NCBI RefSeq assembly: GCF_017573465.1
Contig: NZ_JAGEPF010000001.1
Coordinates: 248,001-312,000 of the forward strand
Length of the DNA: 64,000 nt
Direction: 5' to 3'
Source: Actinomadura violacea
Lineage (GTDB): Bacteria; Actinomycetota; Actinomycetes; Streptosporangiales; Streptosporangiaceae
Below the pieces are notes generated by a model, which did no database searches, was not told where the DNA came from, and saw nothing but the letters and a program-made list of their open reading frames with translations. Every line of letters starts with the position of its first letter. Position 1 is the first letter of the stretch. Below, one piece after another: positions 34,392 through 43,116 of this stretch. A program made the position numbers and the translations under genes.

Positions 34392-35366
34392 TCAGTTGTT
34401 GGTGTGGAGGTCGGTGTTCAGGGCGATCGTCGCGCCGTTCCGGGGCAGCGCCTCCACGGCGCCCGTGCCGGAGTTGCGCCGCAGCAGCAGCCCCGACCGG
34501 CCCGAGAGCTCCGCCGCCTTCACCGAACCGCCGTCCGGCAGCGCCACCTTGGTGCCCGCCGTCACGTACAGGCCCGCCTCCACGACGCAGTCGTCGCCCA
34601 GCGAGATCCCGATGCCGGAGTTGGCACCCAGCAGGCACCGCGCGCCGATCGAGATGACCTGCTTCCCGCCGCCCGACAGCGTCCCCATGATCGACGCGCC
34701 GCCGCCCACGTCGGAGTCCGCGCCGACGAGCACGCCCGCCGACACCCGCCCCTCGACCATCGACGCGCCGAGCGTCCCGGCGTTGAAGTTCACGAACCCC
34801 TCGTGCATCACCGTCGTCCCGGCCGCCAGGTGCGCGCCGAGCCGCACCCGCGACGCGTCGGCGATCCGCACCCCGGACGGCACCACGTAGTCGGTCATCC
34901 GCGGGAACTTGTCCACCCCGTCCACCGTGACCTGCCCGCGCGCCCGCAGCGCCGTCCTGACCTGCTCGAACCCGTCCACCGCGCACGGCCCGGCGCTCGT
35001 CCACACCACCGTCGCGAGCAGCCCGAAGATCCCGTCCAGGTTCACCCGGTGCGGCCGGACGAGCCGCGCCGACAGCAGGTGCAGCCGCAGGTACACGTCG
35101 TGCGCGTCCACCGGCGGGTCGGCGAGGCTGCCGATCTCCGTCCGCACCGCGACGGTCTCGACCCGCCGCGCCGCGTCCGGCCCGACCTTGACGTCCTCGC
35201 CGAACGCCGCCCGCGCTTCCGCCTCGTCGAGCCGCCGCGTCCCCTTACCGGCGTCGCCGGCGAGCTCCGGCGCGGGGAACCAGGTGTCGAGCACCGTCCC
35301 GTCGTCCGCCACCGTGGCGATCCCGTAGCCGACCGCCCCGTCCGTAACAAATCCCGTTCCCACCAT
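34392..35366 (-). CDS. dapD: 2,3,4,5-tetrahydropyridine-2,6-dicarboxylate N-succinyltransferase (actinobacterial type)
   Basis: It transfers succinyl from succinyl-CoA to tetrahydrodipicolinate in lysine and meso-diaminopimelate synthesis. The sequence follows the mycobacterial type of DapD closely: [54 protein letters not shown], then the left-handed beta-helix ([55 protein letters not shown]) and the end ALNTDLHTN. About 324 residues from ATG 35366; a GTG at 35375 is an equally good start. No other lysine gene is adjacent. It lies beside the repeat-bearing gene by chance or as a stable chromosomal landmark. Confidence 0.96.
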   Translation of the reverse strand: MVGTGFVTDGAVGYGIATVADDGTVLDTWFPAPELAGDAGKGTRRLDEAEARAAFGEDVKVGPDAARRVETVAVRTEIGSLADPPVDAHDVYLRLHLLSARLVRPHRVNLDGIFGLLATVVWTSAGPCAVDGFEQVRTALRARGQVTVDGVDKFPRMTDYVVPSGVRIADASRVRLGAHLAAGTTVMHEGFVNFNAGTLGASMVEGRVSAGVLVGADSDVGGGASIMGTLSGGGKQVISIGARCLLGANSGIGISLGDDCVVEAGLYVTAGTKVALPDGGSVKAAELSGRSGLLLRRNSGTGAVEALPRNGATIALNTDLHTNN

Positions 35367-35512
35367 GTCGAACACGGTAACGGCCCCTGACCGCGCCCGG
35401 TCCACGCACCTCGTGGGCCGGACCCGCGCGGCGGCGGCTTCCGGGTCCTGCATCTGACGACTGGGTCTCGGGTGCGTTGAGGTGTCAGGAGGGCGCCGGT
35501 AGGGTCCGGCGG

Positions 35513-36574
35513 GTGGACGATCATGTTTCCGTTGCGGCCGGTCTCCGGCAGGCGGGCGAGAGCCTGGCTGCGAGTCTCAGGATCGTTTCGGACGACGGAG
35601 GGCCTGTCCGGGAGCCGCGCTTCACGGGCGGTCCCTATCCGGAGGACTACGTCGCGCTGATCTCCCGGACCGGCCCGGGCACCCTTGCGGGCGTGCTCCG
35701 GCTCCTCGCTCCGGGTGGCGATGACGGCTTCGGCATGGAGGCCGAGGAGCGCGGACGTGAGCAGCCGCATGAGGACGCGCGGCTGTGGGGCGTGTTCGCC
35801 GGCGGCGAGACGTGCTGCTGGCTGCCGTTCGGCGACGATCCCGCCCACTGGCTGGTGGCGCTGGACGGCCACGGGAACCAGCAGCTCAACCTGTCCACCA
35901 CCGAGTTCCTCGACGAGTGGCTGGACGGGCGGCTCGACCTGCCGGTGCTGTCGCTGCCGCCCGTCCCGCGCGAGCGCACCCTGACCCGTGCCGGGGACCC
36001 GGTCGCGGCTCCGGCCGACCCAGTCCGCGAGGGCGTGCGGGATCCGCTGGCCCAGTTGCGGACCATCATCGGACCGGGCCGCCAGGCCGTGTACGACTGG
36101 GAGGCCATCGAGCGAGAGCTGGGCGTCCCCGGACTGCCGGCCGACTACAAGCGTCTTTACGAGACGTACGGCGCCGGCGGGCGGTTCGCCGTCAACGGCA
36201 TCTTCGTCCAGGCTCCGAACGACCTCGCGGCCCACCTCAAGGAGTACGGCCACATCTACCGGGAGTGGGCGGAGAACAAACGCAATCCCGCGAGCCCCGA
36301 TCGCCGCTACAAGGCATATCCGGAGTCCGGGGGCCTGCTCTACTGCGGTAGCACCGAAGGCCGCGACGTCCTGTGCTGGGACACCGCCGATCCGGACCCG
36401 GACCGCTGGCCCGTGGTGAACCTGGGCTACCGCGAGATCGAGGAGTTCGGGCCGCTGACCGAGCTCCTCGTCGCCGAGCTGACCGGTGTCGGCCTGGACA
36501 TGACGGATGCCTCCCTCGGCGATCCCGCGGAATGGGCGTGGCCTTACTGGGGCCCGCGCCCGCCCCGGGCCTGA
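35513..36574 (+). CDS. SMI1/KNR4 (SUKH) domain protein, apparently duplicated
   Basis: A 353-residue protein that seems to contain two SUKH-type domains. The N-terminal half has [20 protein letters not shown] and [11 protein letters not shown]. The C-terminal half has the clearer signature [20 protein letters not shown] with [10 protein letters not shown], then [24 protein letters not shown] proteins are best known as immunity proteins against contact-dependent or secreted nuclease toxins, though many actinobacterial copies are orphans. No toxin gene is adjacent. GTG 35513 is chosen as start from the onset of homology-like sequence; an upstream GTG could extend it by 12 residues. Divergent from dapD. 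Confidence 0.8.
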   Translation: MDDHVSVAAGLRQAGESLAASLRIVSDDGGPVREPRFTGGPYPEDYVALISRTGPGTLAGVLRLLAPGGDDGFGMEAEERGREQPHEDARLWGVFAGGETCCWLPFGDDPAHWLVALDGHGNQQLNLSTTEFLDEWLDGRLDLPVLSLPPVPRERTLTRAGDPVAAPADPVREGVRDPLAQLRTIIGPGRQAVYDWEAIERELGVPGLPADYKRLYETYGAGGRFAVNGIFVQAPNDLAAHLKEYGHIYREWAENKRNPASPDRRYKAYPESGGLLYCGSTEGRDVLCWDTADPDPDRWPVVNLGYREIEEFGPLTELLVAELTGVGLDMTDASLGDPAEWAWPYWGPRPPRA

Positions 36575-36643
36575 ACACGCGGGGTTGTTACGGCGCGAGT
36601 GCTCGCGGTATCGCGGCACTCCGAGGGGGCCGCCGCGAAACCG

Positions 36644-37894
36644 TCACTTGGCCGTACGTAGGCGGACTACCGCTGACTGGTCGTTCGTGGTGTCGCACTT
36701 TGTTGCGCTGGACGGGCAGGTGTCTACGGCGATGTAGAGGTAGCCGCGTGCGGTGGAAAGTGCTTCGGCGCCGGCGGTGACGGCGGAGAGGTCGCCGTTC
36801 TCGGCGACCTGGTAAATGGTCTGTTGGGCGTCGCGCAGTGAGTTGAAGAAGTTGCGCTGCGACCTGGTGAGGTCGCCGCTCCAACGGAACTTCGCGGAGA
36901 GCCCGGTGGCGGTGTTGCCGGGACGGGGGTCGCCGGCGCCGTAGTAGAGGTCGCCGGTGGTCCGGTCGACGGTGATGCTCGCCAGGTGGGACGAGTCGCC
37001 GGCGCGCGGGGCGTCGACGTATCCGTTGATCGCCTTGCCGAACGGCTTGAACGGTGCGTCCGGACGCTTGAGCGAGGCCGTGTTGCGGGACGCGACGACG
37101 GGATAGATCCGCTCCGTCGCAGTGGCGATTCGCAGGACCGAGCGACCGGTGTGCACGTAGAGGTTTCCGTCGTTCCACGCTAGCGGCGAGGCGCTGGCGC
37201 CTACGGGGATGTAGGTGTCCAGGGCGGGGCCGCCGGTCTCGTTCGGATCCGCGTCCGGCAGTTCTTGCGTGGTGCTCAGGGGCTTGCCGGCGATTCTGGT
37301 CACCTGGCCCGCGCGCAGACGATGGACGAGGAGCGAGCTGCGCTGGTTCTGCCAGTCGCTGAAGAACACGGTCCCGTCGTCGGCGACCGCGACGCCGTTC
37401 ACCGACAGGGGCGAGAATTGCTCCAAGGGCACCCGGTCCGTGAGGGGCCGCATGCGCGTCGTCTCGACGACCTTGGTGGCCTTTCCATCCCTGGTGACCT
37501 TCCACAGGCCGGCGGCGTCGAGCGCGAGGTAGAGGCTGCCGTCCGGCGCGGCCGCTGCTTGGACTGCCTGGTCCGACGAACCGTCCAGGGCGGGAACGCG
37601 CACCCGCTTGACGGTTCCGCCGCGATCGACCGTCCAGAGCTCGTAGCCTTGCGAATCGCGCGTGAACAGGGCGACGTCCCCGCGCTTGTCGGTGGTCATG
37701 CTCTGCAGTTCCCCAGCCACTTTGCGCTGGGGTCCCGCGCCGGTGTCGGCGGTGCCGCCGCCCAGAACGAATTCGACCGATGCGCCGCTGGACGAGCCGC
37801 GGACCGCGAAACCGATGACGACCGCCGCCACCGCGACGGCCAGGACCAGCGCCGCGAGAACCCAGCGGCGGTGCGTCAGAGTGCGGATCTGAAT
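36644..37894 (-). CDS. Membrane-anchored beta-propeller (NHL-like) protein
   Basis: It has a short basic N-terminus (RTLTHRRW), one transmembrane helix (VLAALVLAVAVAAVVIGFAV) and about 370 extracytoplasmic residues of repeated propeller blades (MTTDKRGDVALFTRD; AAPDGSLYLALDAAGLWKV; GVAVADDGTVFFSDWQNQ; ITVDRTTGDLYYGAGDPR). A late Cys pair (DTCPSSATKCDT) may form a disulfide. The start is problematic. No ATG/GTG/TTG precedes the helix closely, whereas GGGAGG stands 6 bases before an ATT at 37894. The nearest conventional start, GTG 37981, would add 29 codons with unusually many A/T-ending triplets. Function unknown; scaffold or sensor domain likely. Confidence 0.75.
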   Translation of the reverse strand: MQIRTLTHRRWVLAALVLAVAVAAVVIGFAVRGSSSGASVEFVLGGGTADTGAGPQRKVAGELQSMTTDKRGDVALFTRDSQGYELWTVDRGGTVKRVRVPALDGSSDQAVQAAAAPDGSLYLALDAAGLWKVTRDGKATKVVETTRMRPLTDRVPLEQFSPLSVNGVAVADDGTVFFSDWQNQRSSLLVHRLRAGQVTRIAGKPLSTTQELPDADPNETGGPALDTYIPVGASASPLAWNDGNLYVHTGRSVLRIATATERIYPVVASRNTASLKRPDAPFKPFGKAINGYVDAPRAGDSSHLASITVDRTTGDLYYGAGDPRPGNTATGLSAKFRWSGDLTRSQRNFFNSLRDAQQTIYQVAENGDLSAVTAGAEALSTARGYLYIAVDTCPSSATKCDTTNDQSAVVRLRTAK

Positions 37895-38098
37895 GACCGG
37901 CCTCCCGTTGCAGCGTTCGCCTTGTCGGCTCGGAGCGGCGCGAATGCCGGCGAATCGCCGGAACTCTACCGGTCGTCCCACTTTCGGTCTCGCGGCGCTG
38001 CGGGTTGGGCGCCCGACCCGTCGGTCCGCACCGTCCAGTCCCGCGGTATCCGCACGTCCACGTCGCTTCCGTTTGGGAGGGCGCGGGATGATCCGGTC

Positions 38099-38830
38099 AT
38101 GGTGGACGTGGTGTTCTTCGATCTGGACGGGACCCTGGTCGATCACCGGCGCGCGGTGTTCGAGGCGATCGGCCGGATCGTCCGGGAGGCGCCTGGCGCG
38201 ACGGCCCCGGCGGACGAGCTGGCGGCCTTGTGGTGGACGCTTGAGGCGCGGCACATGCGGGAGTACCTGGCGGGCGAGTGCTCGTTCGCCGAGCATCACC
38301 GTCGCCGGGTCCGTTCGTTCCTGCCGATGCTCGGGGAGCCGGTTCCGGAAAGTCCCGGCCATCTCGATGAATGGATCGCCGAGCGCTACCTCGGCGTGTT
38401 CGAGGAGTGCTGGCGGAGCTATCCGGATGTGCTGCCCTGCCTGGAGGAATTGAAAGGCCGAGGGACGCGGCTGGCCGTTCTCACCAACGGTGATCCTGGG
38501 CAGCAGCGTGCCAAGCTAGACCGCTTCGGCCTCCTCCGATACTTCGAGGACGTCCTGACGCCGACGGAGCTCGGGGCGGCCAAGCCGGACCCCGGTGCCT
38601 ACGCCGAGGCGTGCCGGCGGATGCGGACGGACGCCGCGCACGCGGTCAACGTGGGCGACTCGCTGGAGGGCGACGTGAGGGCGGCCGCTCGCGCCGGGCT
38701 CACCGGCGTCTGGCTGGACCGCGGGATCGACTTCGTCACCGGCGGGCCGTCGTCCCCCGCGGACGGGACGGTGCCGCGCGTCGAGCGGCTGACCGACCTC
38801 CCCGGCCGGCTGCCGGGAAGCGGCGCCTGA
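38099..38830 (+). CDS. HAD-superfamily hydrolase
   Basis: A 243-residue phosphatase of HAD subfamily I. The nucleophile motif FFDLDGTLVD is at residues 5-14, a helical cap follows, then motif II AVLTNGD, motif III Lys in GAAKPDPGAY and motif IV VGDSLEGDVRAA. All catalytic residues of HAD phosphatases are present. The match is to the YjjG/haloacid-dehalogenase-like group. It probably dephosphorylates a small sugar or nucleotide phosphate. Divergent from the propeller gene; the alpha/beta hydrolase follows after 37 bases. Confidence 0.92.
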   Translation: MVDVVFFDLDGTLVDHRRAVFEAIGRIVREAPGATAPADELAALWWTLEARHMREYLAGECSFAEHHRRRVRSFLPMLGEPVPESPGHLDEWIAERYLGVFEECWRSYPDVLPCLEELKGRGTRLAVLTNGDPGQQRAKLDRFGLLRYFEDVLTPTELGAAKPDPGAYAEACRRMRTDAAHAVNVGDSLEGDVRAAARAGLTGVWLDRGIDFVTGGPSSPADGTVPRVERLTDLPGRLPGSGA

Positions 38831-38867
38831 CCAGCGTGCGGACGCCCCTCGCTTGAAATCGGTGATC

Positions 38868-39596
38868 ATGGGCGCGGATTCATCGGACGCTGCGCATGGT
38901 GAGCCGGTGGTCGGGGGCGTGACCCTCGCGTTCCGCGAGATCGGCGGCGACCGGGGCATCCCGGTCGTCCTGCTGCACGCGCTGGGCGGCAGCGCGGCGA
39001 CGTGGGACGGTTTCGCGGCGCGGCCGGCCGCCTGCGGACGCCGGGTCATCGCCCTCGACCTGCGCGGACACGGTGCCGGCTCCCGGACGGAGACGTACTC
39101 GCCGGCGGCGATGCGGGACGACGTGCTCGGCTTCCTCGACGGCCGGGGGATCGAGCGGGCGGACCTCGTCGGCCATTCGATGGGCGGGGCGGTGGCGGTC
39201 CTGGTCGCTCAGCGGGCGCCCGGACGCGTCCGGCGGCTGGTCGTCGAGGACACTCCGCCGCCGCCCGAGGTGCCGGGGGAGCCGGTCGATCCGGTGACCG
39301 AGCCGGCTGATCCGCTGCCGTTCGACTGGCGCCTGATCGAGCCGGTCATCACGGAGTTCAGGACGCCCGATCCGGGCTGGTGGGACCTCCTCGCGGCGAT
39401 CAGCGCGTCGACTCTGCTGGTCGGCGGCGGCCCGTCCAGCCACGTTCGGGTGGACGCACTGGTGCGGACGAGCCGGGCCGTCCGCGACTGCCGGCTGGTG
39501 ACCGTCGAGGACGCCGGGCACCGCGTCCACAGCGTGAAGCCGGACGGGTTCTGGTCGGCCGTGTCACCCTTCCTCTGCCCGGAACCCGGCCTCTGA
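38868..39596 (+). CDS. Alpha/beta hydrolase
   Basis: An alpha/beta-fold hydrolase of 242 residues. The oxyanion region is LLHALGGSAATWDG, the strand-helix DLRGHGAGSR follows, the nucleophile elbow is GHSMGG, and the catalytic His is in EDAGHRVHSVKP. It resembles 3-oxoadipate enol-lactonase/epoxide-hydrolase-like proteins, but the lid is short. ATG 38868 is preferred; TTG 38853 is also possible. Its last 33 bases overlap the 3' end of the MerR gene on the other strand. Confidence 0.85.
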   Translation: MGADSSDAAHGEPVVGGVTLAFREIGGDRGIPVVLLHALGGSAATWDGFAARPAACGRRVIALDLRGHGAGSRTETYSPAAMRDDVLGFLDGRGIERADLVGHSMGGAVAVLVAQRAPGRVRRLVVEDTPPPPEVPGEPVDPVTEPADPLPFDWRLIEPVITEFRTPDPGWWDLLAAISASTLLVGGGPSSHVRVDALVRTSRAVRDCRLVTVEDAGHRVHSVKPDGFWSAVSPFLCPEPGL

Positions 39597-40046
39597 CGGC
39601 GACGCCCCGTCCGACGCGGTGTGGACGAGGCCGGAGAGCGGCAGCGGGCAGGACGGCTCGGCGGCGCAGGACGGTGCGTCGTCGCAGCCCGCGCCGACCG
39701 CGTCCCGCAGCGTGGCGCGGACGGTGTGCAGGTCGGCGATCCGCCGCTCCACCTCGGCGAGCTTCAGCCGGGCACGCTCCCGCATCCCGGCGCCGCCGCG
39801 GCCGTGCGGGCGCCGAGCCGCGTCCAGCAGTTCGGCGATCTCGTCCAGCGTGAATCCGAGCCGCTGCGCCGCCTTGATGGCGCGCAGGACGGCCACGGTG
39901 TCACCGGGGTAGAGCCGGTGGCCGCCGAGCGTCCGTTCCGGTTCGGCGATGAGGCCGCGCCGCTCGTAGTAGCGCAGCGTCTGCGGGTTCACCCCGGCCG
40001 CCCGGGCGACCTCGCCCGACCTCAGGCCGTCGCGGGCGCCGCTCAT
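39564..40046 (-). CDS. MerR-family metal-responsive regulator
   Basis: A 160-residue MerR protein. The N-terminal winged helix is RSGEVARAAGVNPQTLRYYE then RRGLIAEPERTLGGHRLYP, followed by a long dimerisation helix. The C-terminus has three clustered cysteines (AGCDDAPSCAAEPSCPLP), consistent with heavy-metal coordination as in mercury- or other thiophilic-metal-sensing members. ATG 40046 overlaps the stop of the upstream CC-motif gene (ATGA). A MerR-type promoter precedes that gene at 40446-40477, so both are probably autoregulated. Confidence 0.88.
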   Translation of the reverse strand: MSGARDGLRSGEVARAAGVNPQTLRYYERRGLIAEPERTLGGHRLYPGDTVAVLRAIKAAQRLGFTLDEIAELLDAARRPHGRGGAGMRERARLKLAEVERRIADLHTVRATLRDAVGAGCDDAPSCAAEPSCPLPLSGLVHTASDGASPSEAGFRAEEG

Positions 40047-40396
40047 CCGGCCCATCCTCGGGCGATCGCTTCGGGTGGGACGGCGCGTTCGGCGAGCGCC
40101 TGCATGCCGTCGAGGGCGGGGGCGGCGCCGTCCGGTGCGGTGATGTCGACCGTCAGCCCCTCCGCGGTGCGCTGGAACGCGAAGGTCAGGAACGCGCAGC
40201 ACTGCTGTTCCTGGGCGAAGAGGTCGCGGAGGACCGCCTCCCGCTCCTCGCCGGCCGCGAAGGACAGCCGCAGCCGCAGCGGCTCGCGCTCCACCCGGAG
40301 CGGCCCGTCGGCGAACGCGGCCTCGAACTCCGTCAGCCGCTCCACCATCGAGGACGGCGCCAGCGTGCACATGATCGGTACATCGGACTCGCTCAT
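40043..40396 (-). CDS. Conserved small protein with QCCAFLTF motif, partner of the MerR gene
   Basis: A 117-residue cytoplasmic-looking protein. The only striking feature is a vicinal cysteine pair within LFAQEQQCCAFLTFAFQR, plus one N-terminal Cys (VPIMCTLAP). A vicinal Cys pair next to a Cys-rich MerR regulator suggests metal or metalloid binding. I recall similar short proteins beside MerR genes in actinomycetes, but none has a function I can name. It precedes and is translationally coupled to the MerR gene. Confidence 0.7.
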   Translation of the reverse strand: MSESDVPIMCTLAPSSMVERLTEFEAAFADGPLRVEREPLRLRLSFAAGEEREAVLRDLFAQEQQCCAFLTFAFQRTAEGLTVDITAPDGAAPALDGMQALAERAVPPEAIARGWAG

Positions 40397-40445
40397 CCCG
40401 GCTCCTCACCCGAGTGATCCGCCCTGGCCGCGCGGCGACACCTCG

Positions 40446-40477
40446 ACGGTAAGCCTGTACTCGGGTACAGCTTGCAA
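40446..40477 (-). promoter_or_regulatory. MerR-type promoter with overspaced -35/-10 and central dyad
   Basis: On the minus strand, TTGCAA (40477-40472) and TACCGT (40451-40446) are separated by about 20 bases. The spacer holds the perfect dyad CTGTAC-CCGA-GTACAG (40455-40470). A dyad inside a 19-20-base spacer is the defining layout of MerR-activated promoters. It lies about 50 bases upstream of the gene starting at 40396, so it should drive the CC-motif gene and merR. Confidence 0.75.
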
Positions 40478-40481
40478 GACG

Positions 40482-40751
40482 TCAGGCGTTCAACCGCTCC
40501 TCCAGACGGACGGTCACGGTGTCGCCTTCCTCCTTGCCGATCGCTTTGCGCACTTCCGCCTTCACCGGCAGCTTGTGGGTGCCGTTCCCCAGGGCCATGA
40601 ACGAACTCTGGAACGGATGCCCGTCGATCGTGCCCCGGACCTTCACCAGACCGCGGGTGCCGAAGAACTCTGCCGACTCGGGCCAGACGACATAGGTCCA
40701 GCCGCCCCTGTTCGGGCTCTTCCGCAGGGTCGCGGTGAATTGCTCGTCCAT
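40482..40751 (-). CDS. DUF1905-domain protein
   Basis: An 89-residue protein containing the DUF1905 fold: [20 protein letters not shown], then [20 protein letters not shown] and a C-terminal [19 protein letters not shown]. Domains of this kind are small barrels whose function is not established; some are fused to YdeI/OmpD-type proteins. ATG 40751 follows AGGCGG at suitable spacing. The VOC gene lies just upstream on the same strand with only 16 bases between, so they may be co-expressed. Confidence 0.85.
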   Translation of the reverse strand: MDEQFTATLRKSPNRGGWTYVVWPESAEFFGTRGLVKVRGTIDGHPFQSSFMALGNGTHKLPVKAEVRKAIGKEEGDTVTVRLEERLNA

Positions 40752-40767
40752 CACGTATACCGCCTGT

Positions 40768-41133
40768 TCAGGAGCCCTCGATAAGGATGAGGTCGTTGCC
40801 GTCCGGGTCACGCACAGCGAACATGGGAGGCACTGCGGGCCCCATCCGCAGGACCTCCGCATCCGCATCGACGCCGCGTGCGCGCAGGTCCGCGTGGTCG
40901 GCGTCGGCGTCCCGGGTCGTCAGGCGGATGCCGGCCGGCATCCCGTCGGGAACGAGCGCGACGGTCGTCGCCGCTCCGGGCGGCGCCACCTCGATCCAGC
41001 GCCCGTCGCCGAAAGGCACGTCTCGGCGCACTTCGAAGCCGAGCTCACCGACGTAGAACTCGATGGCCTTCTGCTGGTCGGTGACGCGGACCCCGACCGT
41101 GGCCACCTGTGTGATGTGGGTGGTCCTGCTCAT
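40768..41133 (-). CDS. VOC-family (glyoxalase/bleomycin-resistance-like) protein
   Basis: A 121-residue vicinal-oxygen-chelate protein of two beta-alpha-beta-beta-beta units. It starts [20 protein letters not shown] and ends [16 protein letters not shown], a typical metal-site end with the Glu ligand. Enzymes of this fold open or isomerise metal-chelated substrates or sequester antibiotics. The start at ATG 41133 has AAGGAGG upstream. The specific reaction is not inferable. Confidence 0.88.
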   Translation of the reverse strand: MSRTTHITQVATVGVRVTDQQKAIEFYVGELGFEVRRDVPFGDGRWIEVAPPGAATTVALVPDGMPAGIRLTTRDADADHADLRARGVDADAEVLRMGPAVPPMFAVRDPDGNDLILIEGS

Positions 41134-41262
41134 CCCGTGCCTCCTTTCCTTGGTGTGCACCAGGTGAGACCGAGGCGGGCGCGGGAACTCATCGCCGGCC
41201 ACGAAATTCGACCGGACGGGCTCGTCAACAGGTCGAACGTCGCCTGATGCGGATGGCCCCAC

Positions 41263-41796
41263 CTACCCGGCCCATCCGGTGGCGGCCACCACCTCCTGTG
41301 CGATGTCGATGACGAGCCGTCCGTCCGTCGCCACTCGCACGGTCTCCGCGGGGGCTCGCTCGTCCAGGATCCGGGCCTTGCGGACGCTTCCTTCGAGTTC
41401 CTGCTCCAGTTCTGAGCCGAGTTCACGTCCCACCAGCCGTTCGCGGGCGGTCTCGTCGGACGCGGTGAGCAGGACTCGTACGATCCCCACTCCGGCCCCC
41501 ATGGCGCGCTCGAACATGCCCGCCGCCTCGGGCAGCACACTCGCGGTGTTCGTATAGATCAGGCGCCGGTAGCCACGCTGGGCGAAGTTCTCCCACACGG
41601 CGGTCAGATTGATCTCAGTGATCTCCGCGCGGTGCGGGTCCCCCTCCGGAGCCGGATGCACCTGCCCCAGGAAGTCGCCATCGATGATCGCGTGAGCGAC
41701 CGCCTCGGCGCGCAGTAGCGCCGAAACCTCCCACCCCACCGTCGTCTTGCCGACGCCGGCTCGTCCTCCGATGAGCAGTACCTCCGCGCGATCCAT
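41263..41796 (-). CDS. P-loop nucleotide kinase-like protein
   Basis: A 177-residue protein beginning with a P-loop: VLLIGGRAGVGKTTVGWEV near residue 5. Downstream are AHAIIDGDFLGQVHPAPEGD (possible substrate acids) and DETARERLVGRELGSELEQE. The short length and lid-like arginines (RERLVGRE) fit adenylate-kinase/shikimate-kinase-like P-loop kinases of unassigned substrate. ATG 41796 is used; ATG 41823 would add nine residues. No obvious operon partner. Confidence 0.75.
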   Translation of the reverse strand: MDRAEVLLIGGRAGVGKTTVGWEVSALLRAEAVAHAIIDGDFLGQVHPAPEGDPHRAEITEINLTAVWENFAQRGYRRLIYTNTASVLPEAAGMFERAMGAGVGIVRVLLTASDETARERLVGRELGSELEQELEGSVRKARILDERAPAETVRVATDGRLVIDIAQEVVAATGWAG

Positions 41797-41860
41797 GGGG
41801 GCAGCGTGCCAGCGGACGGCCATCCCACGCGATCCGATATCGATCCGGCCGCGGACCGAA

Positions 41861-41924
41861 CGTTGACTTGCGGCGTGTCGGCCTTAAAAGCCGCCGCTTA
41901 AGGCCGACACGCCGCAAGTCAACG
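41861..41924. repeat. Perfect 27-base inverted repeat with 10-base loop
   Basis: Left arm 41861-41887 and right arm 41898-41924 are exactly complementary over 27 bases, with loop AAGCCGCCGC. It lies 84 bases beyond the stop of the DUF397 gene (minus strand) and upstream of the P-loop gene, so it could end transcription of the DUF397/XRE unit. There is no following T-tract. The arms are too long and perfect for a usual terminator, and the rest of the 41797-42007 gap shows no gene. Confidence 0.85.
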
Positions 41925-42007
41925 AAGGAGGCCGGGCGCGGAGAGGCCGGGACCGGCCCGGGGCTTGGCGCGTCGGGCGGTCGTGGAAGCCGTGTCGGGG
42001 ACGCGGG

Positions 42008-42202
42008 TCAGGGGGACGGGGTGTGCTTGATGCTCGCTAGGAGCGTGGCGAACCCGGCGGGCGTGAGGGTGAGGTGGCCGCCGTCCGGGTCCTTGGAGTC
42101 CCGCACCCCGACGCCGACCCCCGGCGCAAGTCGTCCCAGTTCAACGCACTGCTTGTCGTCGATACCGCCGCTGTGGCTGCTCTTCCGCCATTGGATGTTC
42201 AC
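42008..42202 (-). CDS. DUF397-domain small protein
   Basis: A 64-residue protein with the DUF397 signature: WRKSSHSGGIDDKQCVELG near the start and VRDSKDPDGGHLTLTPAGFATLL near the end (given in parts). In actinomycetes these small proteins accompany XRE/DUF5753 regulators, as in the Streptomyces WhiJ-type systems, and modulate the regulator. Its ATG overlaps the stop of the upstream XRE gene, giving translational coupling. Confidence 0.93.
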   Translation of the reverse strand: MNIQWRKSSHSGGIDDKQCVELGRLAPGVGVGVRDSKDPDGGHLTLTPAGFATLLASIKHTPSP

Positions 42203-43014
42203 GAGTACTGCTCCAAGTACTGCTCGATGAGGGTGCGCGATGCGTCTTGGGGAAGCGCCTTTGCGCCTATTAGTTCGAACTTAGCCGAGAACTCCCTCAC
42301 CTCGCTTGGGCCCTCGATCAAGCGTCCACCGTTCTGGGCACCGGCATGGGCGACGTCCCGGTCGTCCAGGCAGATGACCTGGAACGGACCATCGAACCCG
42401 TAGTGCGCGCCAGCCGCTGTGGGGACGATGCGCATGATGATGTTCGGCTGGCTCGCCGTCTTGAGTAGGTACTCCAGTTGCGGCTTCATCACCTCTGGCC
42501 CCCCGACAGGGCAAGCCAGCACGCTCTCGTCCATGAGCATCCACAGGACCGGAGCGTCCGCGCGCTCAATGATCAGCCGCTGGTCTTCGACGCGGGCGGC
42601 GACCTCTGCCTCGATGTCCTTGGCAGTGCCTGCTTCCAGGAGTGCACGGATGTACCTCTCGGTCTGGAACGGCCGAGGAATCGCCTTCCCGTGGTACGTC
42701 TTGATCGCGGTGGCCTGTTGCTCATACTCCATGCATTGACGTGCCCAGTCGGGATCGTGCGCCATTCGGGCGAACCAGAGTATTAGCTGAAAAAGCAGGC
42801 CCGTTCCGTAGTGCCTGTCGAGCAACCGCATCTGATCCTCTTGGGGGCGACGCCTACCTGCCTCCAAGTTGGAAACAGTGGAACGTGCAGCACCCATGAG
42901 CTCGCCGCACTGAGCAAGCGAAAGACCCGCCTTCTCGCGCATGAAACGCATGAAGAAGGCCAGGAAGTGCCACATCGAGATCCGCGGGTCGAGGGGCTTG
43001 CGGACGTCCGGCAT
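42199..43014 (-). CDS. XRE-type regulator with DUF5753 domain (WhiJ-like)
   Basis: A 271-residue protein. It has an N-terminal Cro/C1 helix-turn-helix (FMREKAGLSLAQCGELMGAA, then RSTVSNLEAGRRRPQEDQM) followed by a C-terminal DUF5753 region (YEQQATAIKTYHGKAIPRPF; LRIVP-like IIMRIVPTAAGAHYG; FQVICLDDRDVAH). Such regulators in streptomycetes act in developmental or antibiotic control together with DUF397 proteins and RsbW-like ATPases, both present here at 42008 and 43117. Divergent from the ATPase gene. Confidence 0.93.
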   Translation of the reverse strand: MPDVRKPLDPRISMWHFLAFFMRFMREKAGLSLAQCGELMGAARSTVSNLEAGRRRPQEDQMRLLDRHYGTGLLFQLILWFARMAHDPDWARQCMEYEQQATAIKTYHGKAIPRPFQTERYIRALLEAGTAKDIEAEVAARVEDQRLIIERADAPVLWMLMDESVLACPVGGPEVMKPQLEYLLKTASQPNIIMRIVPTAAGAHYGFDGPFQVICLDDRDVAHAGAQNGGRLIEGPSEVREFSAKFELIGAKALPQDASRTLIEQYLEQYS

Positions 43015-43116
43015 CGCGTCTCCCGGGTTTTCAACTCTGGTGGGTACATCGTCAGATTAAGTGCGGCCGGTGATCCTTGCCACAGGAAATCGGAAACCAG
43101 GGCGAGGACGGGGACG

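Noticed and set aside
34392..35366. Lysine or diaminopimelate operon around dapD
   Set aside because: Neighbours are unrelated and on different transcripts; dapD stands alone.
41861..41924. Insertion-sequence end or MITE
   Set aside because: No transposase or target duplication is visible and no second copy occurs in the window; kept only as an inverted repeat.
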